Assembly (NCBI RefSeq): GCF_003076135.1
Contig: NZ_QDGZ01000001.1
Coordinates: 744,001 to 808,000, forward strand
Direction: 5' to 3'
Source of the DNA: Nocardioides gansuensis
GTDB taxonomy: Bacteria; Actinomycetota; Actinomycetes; Propionibacteriales; Nocardioidaceae
DNA length: 64,000 bases
Shown here: positions 40,095 through 49,772 of the stretch, piece by piece
How the letters are laid out: every line of letters starts with the position of its first letter
Position numbering within the stretch: position 1 is the first letter of the stretch
Translations under genes and position numbers: made by a program
The notes under the pieces: model-generated
What the model saw: the letters and a program-made list of their open reading frames with translations, nothing else
What the model was told of the DNA's origin: nothing
Database searches by the model: none

Positions 40095-41813
40095 ATGACG
40101 ACTCCGCTCGCGCTGAACCCCGCGTCGCGGGCCGCCGCCCTCGGCTCCATGGCCTCCGGTGAGCTCGACGTGCTGGTGGTCGGCGGCGGCGTGGTGGGCG
40201 CCGGTGCGGCGCTCGACGCGGTCACCCGTGGCCTGCGCGTCGGCCTGCTCGAGCAGCGCGATCTCGCTTCCGGCACCAGCAGCCGCAGCAGCAAGCTGGT
40301 CCACGGCGGCCTGCGCTACCTGGAGATGTTCGACTTCGCGCTCGTCAAGGAGGCGCTGGAGGAGCGCGGCCTGCTGCTCACCCGCCTCGCCCCGCACCTG
40401 GTGCGGCCGGTGCCGTTCCTCTACCCGCTGCACAAGGCCTGGGAGCGCCCGTACGTCGGGTCGGGGATCGCGCTCTACGACGTGATGGCGATGACGGGCC
40501 GCCAGGACATGGGCGTGCCGAAGCACAAGCATGTCTTCCGCAAGCAGCTCGCCCGGATCGCCCCGGACCTGCGCACCGAGGACCTCCACGGCGCCGTGCG
40601 CTACTACGACTGCCAGGTCGACGACGCCCGCCTGGTGATGACGATCGCCCGCACGGCCGCCGACCATGGCGCGCAGATCGCGACCAGGACCAAGGTGACC
40701 GGGTTCCTGCGGGACGGCGATCGGGTCGTCGGCGTGGTCGCGCGTGACCTGGAGAACGGCGTCGACCTGGAGATCCGCGCCAGGTCGGTGATCAACGCCG
40801 CCGGCGTGTGGACCGATGCGGTGCAGGAGCTGATCGGGGGAGAGGCGACCCTCGACGTCGCCGCCAGCAAGGGCATCCACCTCGTGGTCCAGCGCCAGCG
40901 GATCCGCTCGGAGTGCGGCTTCATCACCAAGACGGAGAAGTCGGTCCTCTTCGTGATCCCGTGGGGCGCGTTCTGGATCATCGGCACCACCGACACCCCG
41001 TGGACGCACGACCTGGCCCACCCCGCGGCCAGCCGCGCGGACATCGACTACCTCCTCGGCCACGTCAACACCCTGCTCAAGGACCCGCTCGACCACGACG
41101 ACGTGGTCGGCGTCTACGCCGGCCTTCGCCCGCTGCTCAAGCCGGTGCGCCGCAAGCAGGGGCAGGAGGGCGGCGACACCTCCAAGCTCTCGCGCGAGCA
41201 CACCGTGACCAGCCCCGTGCCCGGCCTGGTGCTGATCGCCGGCGGCAAGCTGACGACCTACCGCGTGATGGCGCGCGACGCGGTCGACCATGCCCTCCGC
41301 GACGCCGACCGGGTGCCGCCCAGCATCACCGAGCGGGTGCCGCTGGTGGGGGCGTGGGCCTACGAGGCGCGCACCAACCAGCGGGTCGCGCTCAGCCGCG
41401 CCTCCGGGCTCGACGTCGGCCGGATCGACCACCTGCTGGGCAGGTACGGCGGTCTCATCGACGAGGTCCTCGACCTGGTCCGGGAGCATCCGGAGCTCGG
41501 CCGGCCGCTGGAGGGCGCGGAGCACTACCTCGCCGCGGAGGTCGCCTACGCGGTCACCCACGAGGGCGCGCGCCACCTCGACGACGTCCTGACGCGGCGT
41601 ACGCGGATCTCCATCGAGACCTTCGACCGCGGCCTCCACGCCGCGCGGCCCGCGGCGGAGCTGATGGCGTCCGCGCTGGGCTGGGACCAGGCCCGCCTGG
41701 ACGACGAGGTGGACCACTACCTCCGCCGCGTGGAGGCCGAGCGGCAGAGCCAGCTGATGCCCACCGACCACGAGGCCGACGAGGCCCGCGTCCGCGCGCC
41801 CGACATCGTCTGA
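40095..41813 (+). CDS. glpD: Glycerol-3-phosphate dehydrogenase (FAD-dependent, aerobic)
   Basis: A 572-residue flavoprotein oxidising glycerol-3-phosphate to dihydroxyacetone phosphate at the membrane. It has the FAD motif VLVVGGGVVGAGAALDAVTRG, the GTSSRSSKLVHGGLRYL stretch and WGAFWIIGTTDTPW, plus the C-terminal GlpD/GlpO helical domain. ATG 40095 lies seven bases after CAGACT (40082-40087). No glycerol kinase or facilitator gene is adjacent. Confidence 0.95.
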   Translation: MTTPLALNPASRAAALGSMASGELDVLVVGGGVVGAGAALDAVTRGLRVGLLEQRDLASGTSSRSSKLVHGGLRYLEMFDFALVKEALEERGLLLTRLAPHLVRPVPFLYPLHKAWERPYVGSGIALYDVMAMTGRQDMGVPKHKHVFRKQLARIAPDLRTEDLHGAVRYYDCQVDDARLVMTIARTAADHGAQIATRTKVTGFLRDGDRVVGVVARDLENGVDLEIRARSVINAAGVWTDAVQELIGGEATLDVAASKGIHLVVQRQRIRSECGFITKTEKSVLFVIPWGAFWIIGTTDTPWTHDLAHPAASRADIDYLLGHVNTLLKDPLDHDDVVGVYAGLRPLLKPVRRKQGQEGGDTSKLSREHTVTSPVPGLVLIAGGKLTTYRVMARDAVDHALRDADRVPPSITERVPLVGAWAYEARTNQRVALSRASGLDVGRIDHLLGRYGGLIDEVLDLVREHPELGRPLEGAEHYLAAEVAYAVTHEGARHLDDVLTRRTRISIETFDRGLHAARPAAELMASALGWDQARLDDEVDHYLRRVEAERQSQLMPTDHEADEARVRAPDIV

Positions 41814-41901
41814 ACCGCGAGGTGCCGGGGGGTGTGGCGACCGTCTCACATCCTTACTGAACGGTAGTCAACAAGCCCGTCCCGCACCTAGGCTCGGCAA
41901 T

Positions 41902-43518
41902 ATGAGTGCGCAGAACCCCCAGACGGGCCCGCTCGTCGACGGCCCGCACGACCCCGAGCACGACCCGAGGGCCTCCTACGCCCTCGAGCCCGGCTACGTC
42001 GCCGGGCTCACCCGCCGCGTCGTCAGCACCACCGGCCGGACCGCGGAGGTGGCGTCGCCGCTCGGCGGCCAGCCGCTCGCGCACATCCCGCAGTCGGGCG
42101 CCGAGGACGTCGACGCCGCCTTCGCGCGGGCCCGGCGGGCGCAGGTCGCGTGGGCGCGCACGCCGCTGGAGGAGCGCTCGGCGATCTTCCTGCGCTACCA
42201 CGACCTCCTGTTCGACCGTAGGGACGAGCTGCTGGACCTCGTGGGCCTGGAGTCCGGGAAGGCCCGCAAGGACGCCTACCTCGAGCTGGCCCACCTCGCC
42301 CTCACGGCGCGCTACTACGCGCGCACCGCGCACCAGCACCTCGACACCCGCCGCGTCGCGGGCATGATCCCCGGGGCCACCCGCACCGAGATCAACCGCA
42401 TCCCCAAGGGCGTCGTCGGCATCATCTCGCCGTGGAACTACCCGCTCACCATGGCGATCTGCGACGGCCTGCCCGCCCTGATGGCCGGCAACGCCGTGGT
42501 CGCCAAGCCGGACGCCCAGACCATGCTGACGGCTCTGCTCGCCACCCAGCTGCTCGAGGAGGCCGGCATGCCGGCCGACCTGTGGCAGGTCGTGGCGGGC
42601 CCCGGGCGCGAGCTCGGCGCGCCGATGATCCAGCGCTCCGACTACATCTGCTTCACCGGCTCCACCGCCACCGGCCGGATCGTCGCCCAGCAGTGCGCCG
42701 ACCGGCTGATCGGCTGCTCCCTCGAGCTCGGCGGCAAGAACCCGATGCTGGTGCTGCGGGACGCGCCGCTGGAGCGGGCCGCCGACGGCGCCGTACGCGG
42801 GGTCTTCTCCAACGCCGGCCAGCTGTGCGTCTCGATGGAGCGCCTCTTCGTGGCCGACCAGGTCTACGACCGCTTCGTGGAGCGCTTCGTGGCCCGCACC
42901 GAGGCGATGACGCTGGGTGCCAGCCTGGACTGGAGCGTCGATATGGGCTCGCTGATCTCGCAGGACCAGCTCGACACCGTGCAGGCGCACGTCGACGACG
43001 CCGTCGCCAAGGGGGCCCGGGTGCTCGCCGGCGGCAGGGCCCGGCCCGACCTCGGCCCGTACTTCTTCGAGCCGACCATCCTCGAGGGCGTCACGCCGGA
43101 CATGACCTGCTTCGGCCACGAGACCTTCGGGCCGGTCGTCTCGCTCTACCGGTTCCACGACGAGTCCGACGCCGTGGCCCGGGCGAACGAGGGTGACTAC
43201 GGCCTCAACGCCTCGATCTACACCCGCGACGGCGCCCGCGGCCGGGCGCTCGCCCGCCAGCTCAGGTGCGGCACGGTCAACATCAACGAGGCGTACGGCG
43301 CGACGTTCGGCTCGCTGGCCGCGCCCATGGGCGGCATGCGCGATTCGGGCATGGGCCGCCGCCAGGGTGCCGAGGGCATCCACCGCTACACGGAGGCCCA
43401 GTCGGTCGCCACCCAGCGCCTGGTGCCGATCGCGCCGATGCTCGGGATGTCCGAGGAGACCAACGCCAAGCTGTTCACGCTCGGGCTGCGCGCGATGAAG
43501 AAGCTCGGGAAGGCCTGA
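41902..43518 (+). CDS. gabD2: Succinate-semialdehyde dehydrogenase (NADP+)-type aldehyde dehydrogenase
   Basis: 538 residues of the ALDH superfamily. The catalytic Glu275 is in LELGGKNP and Cys309 in NAGQLCVS, 34 residues apart as usual; FTGSTATGR binds the nicotinamide cofactor. The overall sequence, including YALEPGYVAGLTRR near the N-terminus, is like the actinobacterial GabD2 group, which feeds succinate into the TCA cycle, but other aldehydes are possible. ATG 41902 lies seven bases after TAGGCT (41889-41894). Its stop overlaps the start of the GMC oxidoreductase by one base, so the two are coupled. Confidence 0.88.
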   Translation: MSAQNPQTGPLVDGPHDPEHDPRASYALEPGYVAGLTRRVVSTTGRTAEVASPLGGQPLAHIPQSGAEDVDAAFARARRAQVAWARTPLEERSAIFLRYHDLLFDRRDELLDLVGLESGKARKDAYLELAHLALTARYYARTAHQHLDTRRVAGMIPGATRTEINRIPKGVVGIISPWNYPLTMAICDGLPALMAGNAVVAKPDAQTMLTALLATQLLEEAGMPADLWQVVAGPGRELGAPMIQRSDYICFTGSTATGRIVAQQCADRLIGCSLELGGKNPMLVLRDAPLERAADGAVRGVFSNAGQLCVSMERLFVADQVYDRFVERFVARTEAMTLGASLDWSVDMGSLISQDQLDTVQAHVDDAVAKGARVLAGGRARPDLGPYFFEPTILEGVTPDMTCFGHETFGPVVSLYRFHDESDAVARANEGDYGLNASIYTRDGARGRALARQLRCGTVNINEAYGATFGSLAAPMGGMRDSGMGRRQGAEGIHRYTEAQSVATQRLVPIAPMLGMSEETNAKLFTLGLRAMKKLGKA

Positions 43519-45254
43519 TGGCGCAGCACCGAGCCGGCCGGAGCGGGCCGATCCACTACGACGTCCTCGTGATCGGCTCCGGCTTCGGCGGCTCCGTGTC
43601 GGCGCTCCGGCTGACCGAGAAGGGCTACCGCGTCGGGGTGCTCGAGGCGGGCGCGCGATTCCATGACGAGGACTTCGCGGCCACGTCGATCGACGCGAAG
43701 AAGTTCCTCTTCCGCCCCGAGATCGGCTGCTACGGCATCCAGCGCATCGACATGGTCAACGACTGCTTCATCATGGCCGGGGCAGGCGTCGGCGGTGGGT
43801 CGCTGGTCTTCGCCAACACGCTCTACGAGCCGCTCGACCCCTTCTACCGCGACCCGTCGTGGTCGCACATCACCGACTGGAAGGCCGAGCTGGCCCCCTA
43901 CTACGACCAGGCGAAGCGGATGCTCGGCGTCGTCGAGAACCCCCTCCGCACCCCGTCCGACGACGTGATGCAGAAGGTCGCCGAGGAGATGGGCGTCGGC
44001 CACACCTTCCACCCCACGCCCGTCGGGGTGTTCTTCGGCGGTCCCGGGGAGCAGCCGGGCGAGCGCGCCGACGACCCGTTCTTCGGTGGGGTCGGCCCCG
44101 AGCGCAGGACCTGCACCGGCTGCGGCGAGTGCATGACCGGCTGCCGCCACGGCGCCAAGAACACCCTGGTGAAGAACTACCTCTACCTCGCCGAGCAGGG
44201 CGGGGCGAAGGTGCACCCCCTCACCACGGTCACGCGCGTGCGGCCCCGCGAGGGCGGCGGCTACGTCGTGGAGGCGCGGTGGACCAAGGCCAAGCTGTCG
44301 CGGCGTACGGCTGTGAAGACCTTCACCGCCGACCACGTCGTCTTCGCCGCGGCCGCGCTCGGCACCCAGCGCCTGCTGCACAGGCTCAAGGCCGAGGGCG
44401 ACCTGCCGGAGATCTCCGACCGGCTCGGCATGCTGACCCGGACCAACTCCGAGGCGATCCTCGGCGCCATCGCACCCGACACGTCCGTGGACTACAGCCA
44501 GGGCGTCGCCATCACGTCGTCCTTCCACCCCGACGAGCACACCCACGTGGAGCCGGTGCGCTACGGCAAGGGCCCCAACGTGATGCCCCTGATGTCCACG
44601 GTGCTGGTCGACGACGTCCAGGGCGTGTCCCGCCTCAGGAGCTGGCTGCAGCAGCTGTGGGGGGCGCGGAGCACGCTCAGGGACATCTACGGCGTCCGCA
44701 GCTGGTCCCAGCGCACGGTGGTGGCCCTGGTCATGCAGACGCTGGACAACTCCATCACCACCGTCTGGAAGAAGCGCCTCGGCGTCAGCTACATGTCGTC
44801 GCAGCAGGGCCACGGTGCCCCCAACCCGACCTACATCCCCGTCGCCTACGACGTGGTGCGCCGGTTGGGAAAGGTGATGGGAGGTCGGTCGTTCTTCGGC
44901 AGCATCGGCGAGCCGCTCGATCGTCCCCTGACGGCCCACTTCATCGGCGGCTGCACCATCGGCGACTCCCCGGACACCGGCGTGGTGGACCCGTTCCACC
45001 GGGTCTACCACTATCCGGGCCTCCACATCGCCGACGGCTCGACCATCTCGGCCAACCTCGGGGTCAATCCCTCGCTCACGATCACGGCCCAGGCCGAGCG
45101 GGCGATGTCCTACTGGCCGAACAAGGGCGAGGCCGACCCACGCCCCGAGCTCGGCGAGGCATATGCGCAGGTCAGCCCGGTGGCGCCGAAGAGCCCGCTG
45201 GTGCCCGAGTCGGCGCCCGGCGCCCTGCGGCTGCCGCTCGTCCAGGTCACCTGA
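43518..45254 (+). CDS. GMC-family FAD oxidoreductase, cholesterol-oxidase-like
   Basis: 578 residues. The FAD-binding motif is VLVIGSGFGGSVSALRL and the C-terminal GMC region holds LHIADGSTISANLGVNPSLTITAQAE. A Cys-rich stretch CTGCGECMTGCRHGAKN near residue 200 is also seen in the ChoD-like group of actinobacteria; in ferredoxin-like proteins such spacing binds an iron-sulfur cluster, but that is not shown here. The substrate is likely a sterol or other bulky alcohol. It is translationally coupled to the aldehyde dehydrogenase, which could suggest an alcohol-to-acid pair. Confidence 0.88.
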   Translation: MAQHRAGRSGPIHYDVLVIGSGFGGSVSALRLTEKGYRVGVLEAGARFHDEDFAATSIDAKKFLFRPEIGCYGIQRIDMVNDCFIMAGAGVGGGSLVFANTLYEPLDPFYRDPSWSHITDWKAELAPYYDQAKRMLGVVENPLRTPSDDVMQKVAEEMGVGHTFHPTPVGVFFGGPGEQPGERADDPFFGGVGPERRTCTGCGECMTGCRHGAKNTLVKNYLYLAEQGGAKVHPLTTVTRVRPREGGGYVVEARWTKAKLSRRTAVKTFTADHVVFAAAALGTQRLLHRLKAEGDLPEISDRLGMLTRTNSEAILGAIAPDTSVDYSQGVAITSSFHPDEHTHVEPVRYGKGPNVMPLMSTVLVDDVQGVSRLRSWLQQLWGARSTLRDIYGVRSWSQRTVVALVMQTLDNSITTVWKKRLGVSYMSSQQGHGAPNPTYIPVAYDVVRRLGKVMGGRSFFGSIGEPLDRPLTAHFIGGCTIGDSPDTGVVDPFHRVYHYPGLHIADGSTISANLGVNPSLTITAQAERAMSYWPNKGEADPRPELGEAYAQVSPVAPKSPLVPESAPGALRLPLVQVT

Positions 45255-45275
45255 AAATTCCTCGACACCCGGCGT

Positions 45276-45302
45276 AACCCGCTGTGGCGGGGTTCGTTTT
45301 TC
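45276..45302 (+). terminator. Rho-independent terminator after the GMC oxidoreductase gene
   Basis: AACCCGC-TGTG-GCGGGGTT (one bulge) is followed by CGTTTTTT at 45295-45302. It is the only classical stem plus T-run terminator I see in the window, 21 bases after the stop. Confidence 0.8.
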
Positions 45303-45373
45303 CCTGTGACGGCTCGGCAGCCATGCTCCCTCCCAGTGGCCGAGACGTCAGTCCAGGCAGCTGCGTGGACGAT

Positions 45374-45410
45374 CAGGGCCCGACCACCCTCCCTCCCCGG
45401 TCGGGCCCTG
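45374..45410. terminator. 12-bp stem hairpin upstream of guaA
   Basis: CAGGGCCCGACC (45374-45385) pairs perfectly with GGTCGGGCCCTG (45399-45410). It is the second hairpin in the 310-base space between 45255 and 45564; a further 9-bp repeat TTCCGCGCT/AGCGCGGAA lies at 45425-45453. The rest of the space holds the guaA promoter (TAGACT, 45553-45558) and no gene that I can support. Confidence 0.6.
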
Positions 45411-45564
45411 GTGCTTTCCGAGCCTTCCGCGCTGAGCGGAGCGAAGCGCGGAAACGCGAGGAGGTCGAGCGAGCGCACGGCCGAGTCTGCGAGGCCGTGA
45501 CCGCGGGTCGAGACCTCAGTCAGCCGCCCACGGCCTCAGCCGGCCCCGCCGATAGACTCCGACA

Positions 45565-47142
45565 GTGACTTCACCTGCCGACCACGACCTCGTCCTCGTC
45601 GTGGACTTCGGGGCCCAGTACGCTCAGCTGATCGCCCGCCGCGTGCGCGAGGCCCGGGTCTACTCCGAGATCGTGCCCCACACGCTCCCGGTGGCCGAGC
45701 TCCTGGCCCGCAAGCCGAAGGCGATCATCCTCTCCGGCGGTCCGTCGTCGGTGTACGCCGAGGGCGCGCCGGGCATCGACGCCTCGCTCTTCGGGGCGGG
45801 GGTGCCGGTCTTCGGCATGTGCTACGGCTTCCAGCTGATGGCCCAGGGGCTCGGGGGCGAGGTCGCGCACAGCGGCGCCCGCGAGTACGGCCGCACGCCG
45901 GTGCGGGTCGTCGAGCCGGGCCGGCTGCTCGCCGACCTGCCGACCGAGCACAAGGTGTGGATGTCCCACGGCGACTCGGTCGCGGCCGCGCCCGAGGGCT
46001 TCACGGTGCTCGCCTCGACCGACGTGACGCCGGTAGCGGCCTTCGAGGACGTCGCTCGTGGTCTCGCCGGAGTGCAGTGGCACCCCGAGGTGCTCCACTC
46101 CGAGCACGGCCAGCAGGTGCTCGAGCACTTCCTCCACGAGATCGCCGGCTGCCGCCAGACCTGGACGATGCTCAACATCGTCGAGGAGCAGGTCGACCGC
46201 ATCCGCGAGCAGGTCGGCGAGAAGGGCCGCGCCATCTGCGCACTCTCCGGAGGCGTCGACTCCGCCGTCGCTGCCGCGATCGTGCAGCGCGCCATCGGCG
46301 ACCGGCTGACTTGCGTCTACGTCGACCACGGGATGATGCGCAAGGGCGAGACCGAGCAGGTGCGCCGCGACTTCGAGGAGGTCTTCGACGCGCTCGACGT
46401 CGTCGACGCCGAGGCCCAGTTCCTGGGGGCCCTCGAGGGCGTGCGCGACCCCGAGGAGAAGCGCAAGATCATCGGCCGGGAGTTCATCCGCACCTTCGAG
46501 GCTGCCGAGGTCCGGGTGTTCGGGTCGCTGGCGCCCGAGGAGCGCGGCGACACGGCGTACCTGGTCCAGGGCACGCTCTACCCCGACGTCGTCGAGTCCG
46601 GTGGGGGAGCCGGCACGTCCACGATCAAGTCGCACCACAACGTCGGCGGGCTGCCCGAGGACCTGCAGTTCGAGCTGGTCGAGCCGCTGCGCACGCTCTT
46701 CAAGGACGAGGTGCGCGCCGTCGGCGAGCAGCTCGGCCTGCCGTCGACGATGGTGTGGCGCCAGCCGTTCCCCGGTCCCGGGCTCGGCATCCGGATCATT
46801 GGCGAGGTGACCCGCCAGCGCCTCGACATCCTGCGCGAGGCCGACGCGATCGCGCGCGAGGAGCTCACCCGGGCCGGCCTGGACCGTGACATCTGGCAGT
46901 TCCCGGTCGTGCTGCTGGCCGACGTGCGGTCGGTTGGCGTCCAGGGCGACGGCCGCACCTACGGCCACCCCGTCGTGCTGCGCCCCGTCACCTCGGAGGA
47001 CGCGATGACCGCCGACTGGGCCCGGCTGCCCTACGACCTCCTGGAGCGCATCTCCACGCGCATCACCAACGAGGTCGCCGAGGTCAACCGGGTGACCGTC
47101 GACATCACCTCCAAGCCCCCAGGCACCATCGAGTGGGAGTGA
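45565..47142 (+). CDS. guaA: GMP synthase (glutamine-hydrolysing)
   Basis: A 525-residue two-domain enzyme converting XMP to GMP. The class I glutaminase has Cys86 in FGMCYGFQ and the His-Glu pair in VQWHPEVLH; the ATP pyrophosphatase domain has [12 protein letters not shown]; the dimerisation domain ends [12 protein letters not shown] 45565 lies six bases after TAGACT (45553-45558), so the mRNA is probably leaderless, as for guaB. Confidence 0.98.
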   Translation: MTSPADHDLVLVVDFGAQYAQLIARRVREARVYSEIVPHTLPVAELLARKPKAIILSGGPSSVYAEGAPGIDASLFGAGVPVFGMCYGFQLMAQGLGGEVAHSGAREYGRTPVRVVEPGRLLADLPTEHKVWMSHGDSVAAAPEGFTVLASTDVTPVAAFEDVARGLAGVQWHPEVLHSEHGQQVLEHFLHEIAGCRQTWTMLNIVEEQVDRIREQVGEKGRAICALSGGVDSAVAAAIVQRAIGDRLTCVYVDHGMMRKGETEQVRRDFEEVFDALDVVDAEAQFLGALEGVRDPEEKRKIIGREFIRTFEAAEVRVFGSLAPEERGDTAYLVQGTLYPDVVESGGGAGTSTIKSHHNVGGLPEDLQFELVEPLRTLFKDEVRAVGEQLGLPSTMVWRQPFPGPGLGIRIIGEVTRQRLDILREADAIAREELTRAGLDRDIWQFPVVLLADVRSVGVQGDGRTYGHPVVLRPVTSEDAMTADWARLPYDLLERISTRITNEVAEVNRVTVDITSKPPGTIEWE

Positions 47143-47241
47143 GCCGAGGCCTCAGCAACGGGGCCTGCCGGTCGTTCCCCAGCCCCCGGGAGTCGCTCTG
47201 TGCTGGCCGCGACCGCAGCGGACTCGCCTACAGTCAGGCCC

Positions 47242-47637
47242 ATGAGTGACAGCATGCGCGCCGTCCACCACCTCGACCTCTGGGTCTCCGAGCTCGACGT
47301 GGCCCTGGACGAGTGGGGCTGGCTGCTCGGCGAGCTCGGCTGGGAGGTCGACCTCGAGGGTGCGTCCTGGGTCGGCCCCGACGGCACCTACCTGTTCCTG
47401 GAGCGATCCGCGGACCAGCGCGACGAGCCCCACGACCGGTTGCGGCCGGGGGTGAACCACCTCGCCCTCACGGTCAGCGACCGACCGCTGCTCGACCGGA
47501 TCCGCGCCGAGTCGTCGGCCCACGGCTGGCACGAGCTGTTCGCCGACCGCTACCCGCATGCGGGAGGAGACGCGCACACGGCGCTCTACCTCGAGAGCTC
47601 CGAAGGTTTCGAGGTCGAACTGGTCGTCGGCTCCTGA
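47242..47637 (+). CDS. VOC family protein
   Basis: 131 residues, a small glyoxalase-fold protein. The repeated beta-alpha-beta units start at VHHLDLWVSELD and VNHLALTVSD, with metal-ligand-like His residues in both and Glu in GFEVELVV at the C-terminus. The substrate cannot be predicted. ATG 47242 lies seven bases after TACAGT (47229-47234) with no ribosome binding site. Confidence 0.88.
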   Translation: MSDSMRAVHHLDLWVSELDVALDEWGWLLGELGWEVDLEGASWVGPDGTYLFLERSADQRDEPHDRLRPGVNHLALTVSDRPLLDRIRAESSAHGWHELFADRYPHAGGDAHTALYLESSEGFEVELVVGS

Positions 47638-47671
47638 GGCCTGCCAGGCCCGCCGTACGATGTCCCGCGAC

Positions 47672-48388
47672 ATGCGCCGCCGCCTCTCCGCCCTCGCCCT
47701 GATCGCCGCCGCCCTGCCCACGTCGCTGGCCGGCTGCCGCTACGACGACCCCGTGCTCGTGGCCTTCGTCGCGGCCGACGCCGAGGACACCCACGCCCAG
47801 CCCGCAGACATCGAGGCGTTCGAGCAGCGCGTGGGGCAGCGGTGCGACGGCTGCGCCGTCGAGGTGTACGACGCCTCCGGCGACGCCGACACGCAGGCGC
47901 GCCTGGTCGACCAGGCTCTCGCCGCCGGCGCCGCCGTGCTCGTGCTCGAGCCGGTCGACGTCGAGGCCGCCGAGGAGCTCACGACGCGTGCGGGGGAGGT
48001 GCCGGTGGTCGCCTTCGGCGAGCTGGTGCCGGGGGCCGACCGGTTCGTCGGCCTCGACTCCGCCCCGCCCGACGGGAGCTCCGACACGGACGCGGGCGAC
48101 GACGTCGAGGCGGCCCGCGACGTGGTCTCCGGCAAGTCGAGGTCGATGGTCTTCGTGCCGGCCCGGGCGATGAGCGAGCAGGCGGCGGACGTCGCCGTCG
48201 GGCTCGCGTCGCAGACTCCAGTCGACGGTGCCACGGAGCACGAGGGCGTCCCTGCGTGGCTCTTCGAGTCCGAAGTGGTCACCCGCGACGAGCTCGCCGA
48301 GGTGCTGGTCAAGGAGGGCGTGGTCGACCTCGACGCGCTCTGCTCGGGCGAGACGGCGCGCCGGTGCGCCGACCTCGGGCTGCGCTGA
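47672..48388 (+). CDS. Sugar-binding-protein-like lipoprotein
   Basis: 238 residues. The signal peptide ends in the lipobox LAGC. The mature part has the layout of periplasmic binding proteins of the LacI/ribose type (VLVAFVAADAEDTHAQPADIEAFEQ, then QALAAGAAVLVLEPVDVEAAEE and a second lobe), but it is shorter than the usual 300 or more residues and no transporter genes are adjacent. It could be a sensor or a remnant. TACGAT at 47656-47661 favours ATG 47672 over ATG 47660. Confidence 0.78.
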   Translation: MRRRLSALALIAAALPTSLAGCRYDDPVLVAFVAADAEDTHAQPADIEAFEQRVGQRCDGCAVEVYDASGDADTQARLVDQALAAGAAVLVLEPVDVEAAEELTTRAGEVPVVAFGELVPGADRFVGLDSAPPDGSSDTDAGDDVEAARDVVSGKSRSMVFVPARAMSEQAADVAVGLASQTPVDGATEHEGVPAWLFESEVVTRDELAEVLVKEGVVDLDALCSGETARRCADLGLR

Positions 48389-48505
48389 TCTCGACTGCGC
48401 TCGGCCTGCGGCCGGTCGTTCACCGGGCGTCCACCGGAGAGGTGGTGCGCGTTCGAGGTGTCCTCCCTAGGCTGGCTCGCACCCCACACCTGCTCGGAGG
48501 AATCG

Positions 48506-49732
48506 ATGCGACGCGCACCCCTGCTCGCCGCTGCCCTGTGTGGCCCACCCCTGCTCGCCCTGCCCGTCACGGCGGACGCAGCACCCACAGAGGACAGCGA
48601 CCCGGTCCGCTTCTCCACGTTCAACGCCTCGCTCAACCGCTTCAACGAGGGGGACCTCGTCCGCGACCTGTCCACGCCGGACAACCAGCAGGCGGCCAAC
48701 GTCGCCGAGACGATCCAGCGGGTCCGCCCCGACGTCCTGCTGATCAACGAGTTCGACTACGACCCGCGCGCGGTCGACCTGTTCCGGGACAACTACCTCG
48801 AGGTGGCGCACCACGGCTCGGACCCGATCGACTACCCCTACGCCTACATCGCGCCCTCCAACACCGGTGTGCCGAGCGGCCACGACCTGGACAACAACGG
48901 CACCGTCGGCGGCGGCAACGACGCCTACGGCTTCGGCGCCTTCCCCGGCCAGTACGGCATGGTCGTCTACTCCCAGCACCCGATCGACACCGACGCCGTG
49001 CGCAGCTTCCAGACCTTCAGGTGGGCCGACATGCCCGGGGCGCTGCTGCCGGATGGCGCGGCCACCCCGGAGCCGGCCGACTGGTACTCCGCCGAGGAGC
49101 TCGAGGACTTCCGGCTCTCCTCCAAGTCGCACTGGGACGTCCCGATCGACGTCGAGGGCGAGACCATCCACTTCCTGGTGTCCCACCCGACGCCGCCGGT
49201 CTTCGACACCGCCGAGGACCGCAACGGCCGGCGCAACCACGACGAGATCCGCTTCTGGGCCGACTACGTCCACCCTGACGAGGAGGTCTCGTCCTACATC
49301 TACGACGACGAGGGGCAGTACGGCGGGCTCCCGGCGTCCGAGCGCTTCGTGATCGCGGGCGACCTCAACTCCGACCCTCTCGACGGCGACTCCGTGCCCG
49401 GCTCTGCGCAGCTGCTGCTCGACCACCCGCGCGTGAACGACAGCAACGCCCCCACCTCCGCGGGTGGACCGTGGGCCGCGCGCACCCAGGGAGGCGCCAA
49501 CGCCTCGCACGAGTCCGACCCCGTGTTCGACACTGCCGACTTCGACGACCGCCTGTGCTGCGGAGGACCCGGCAACCTGCGCGCGGACTACGTGCTGCCC
49601 TCCTCCGACCTGGAGATCGTCGAGTCCGGCATCTTCTGGCCGAAGGAGAACCAGCGGTTCTACTACCTGACCGGCGACTTCCCGTTCGTCCCGACTTCCG
49701 ACCACCGCCAGGTCTGGGTGGACCTTCGCTGA
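48506..49732 (+). CDS. Secreted endonuclease/exonuclease/phosphatase family protein
   Basis: 408 residues. A signal peptide (1-26, ending ADAAP) precedes a metal-dependent EEP domain: STFNASLNR, the metal-ligand Glu in LLINEFDYD, LVSHPTPP, IAGDLNSDP and SDHRQVWVD at the end are its motifs in order. The family includes DNases, sphingomyelinases and phosphatases; the substrate is unknown. The ATG at 48506 has GGAGGA ten bases upstream, and a TAGGCT hexamer lies at 48473-48478, so this gene has an ordinary leader. Confidence 0.9.
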   Translation: MRRAPLLAAALCGPPLLALPVTADAAPTEDSDPVRFSTFNASLNRFNEGDLVRDLSTPDNQQAANVAETIQRVRPDVLLINEFDYDPRAVDLFRDNYLEVAHHGSDPIDYPYAYIAPSNTGVPSGHDLDNNGTVGGGNDAYGFGAFPGQYGMVVYSQHPIDTDAVRSFQTFRWADMPGALLPDGAATPEPADWYSAEELEDFRLSSKSHWDVPIDVEGETIHFLVSHPTPPVFDTAEDRNGRRNHDEIRFWADYVHPDEEVSSYIYDDEGQYGGLPASERFVIAGDLNSDPLDGDSVPGSAQLLLDHPRVNDSNAPTSAGGPWAARTQGGANASHESDPVFDTADFDDRLCCGGPGNLRADYVLPSSDLEIVESGIFWPKENQRFYYLTGDFPFVPTSDHRQVWVDLR

Positions 49733-49772
49733 TCCCGGTGACGCCGGGTGGTCGGGCGCTACCTTGTGGTCC

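Noticed and set aside
45255-45564. Possible riboswitch in front of guaA
   Set aside because: Hairpins are present but I could not match a purine, c-di-AMP or other known aptamer core, and the TAGACT promoter places the RNA start at the guaA start codon.
47660-47672. Alternative start ATG 47660 for the binding-protein-like lipoprotein
   Set aside because: It overlaps the TACGAT hexamer by two bases, so a transcript from that promoter would not contain it.
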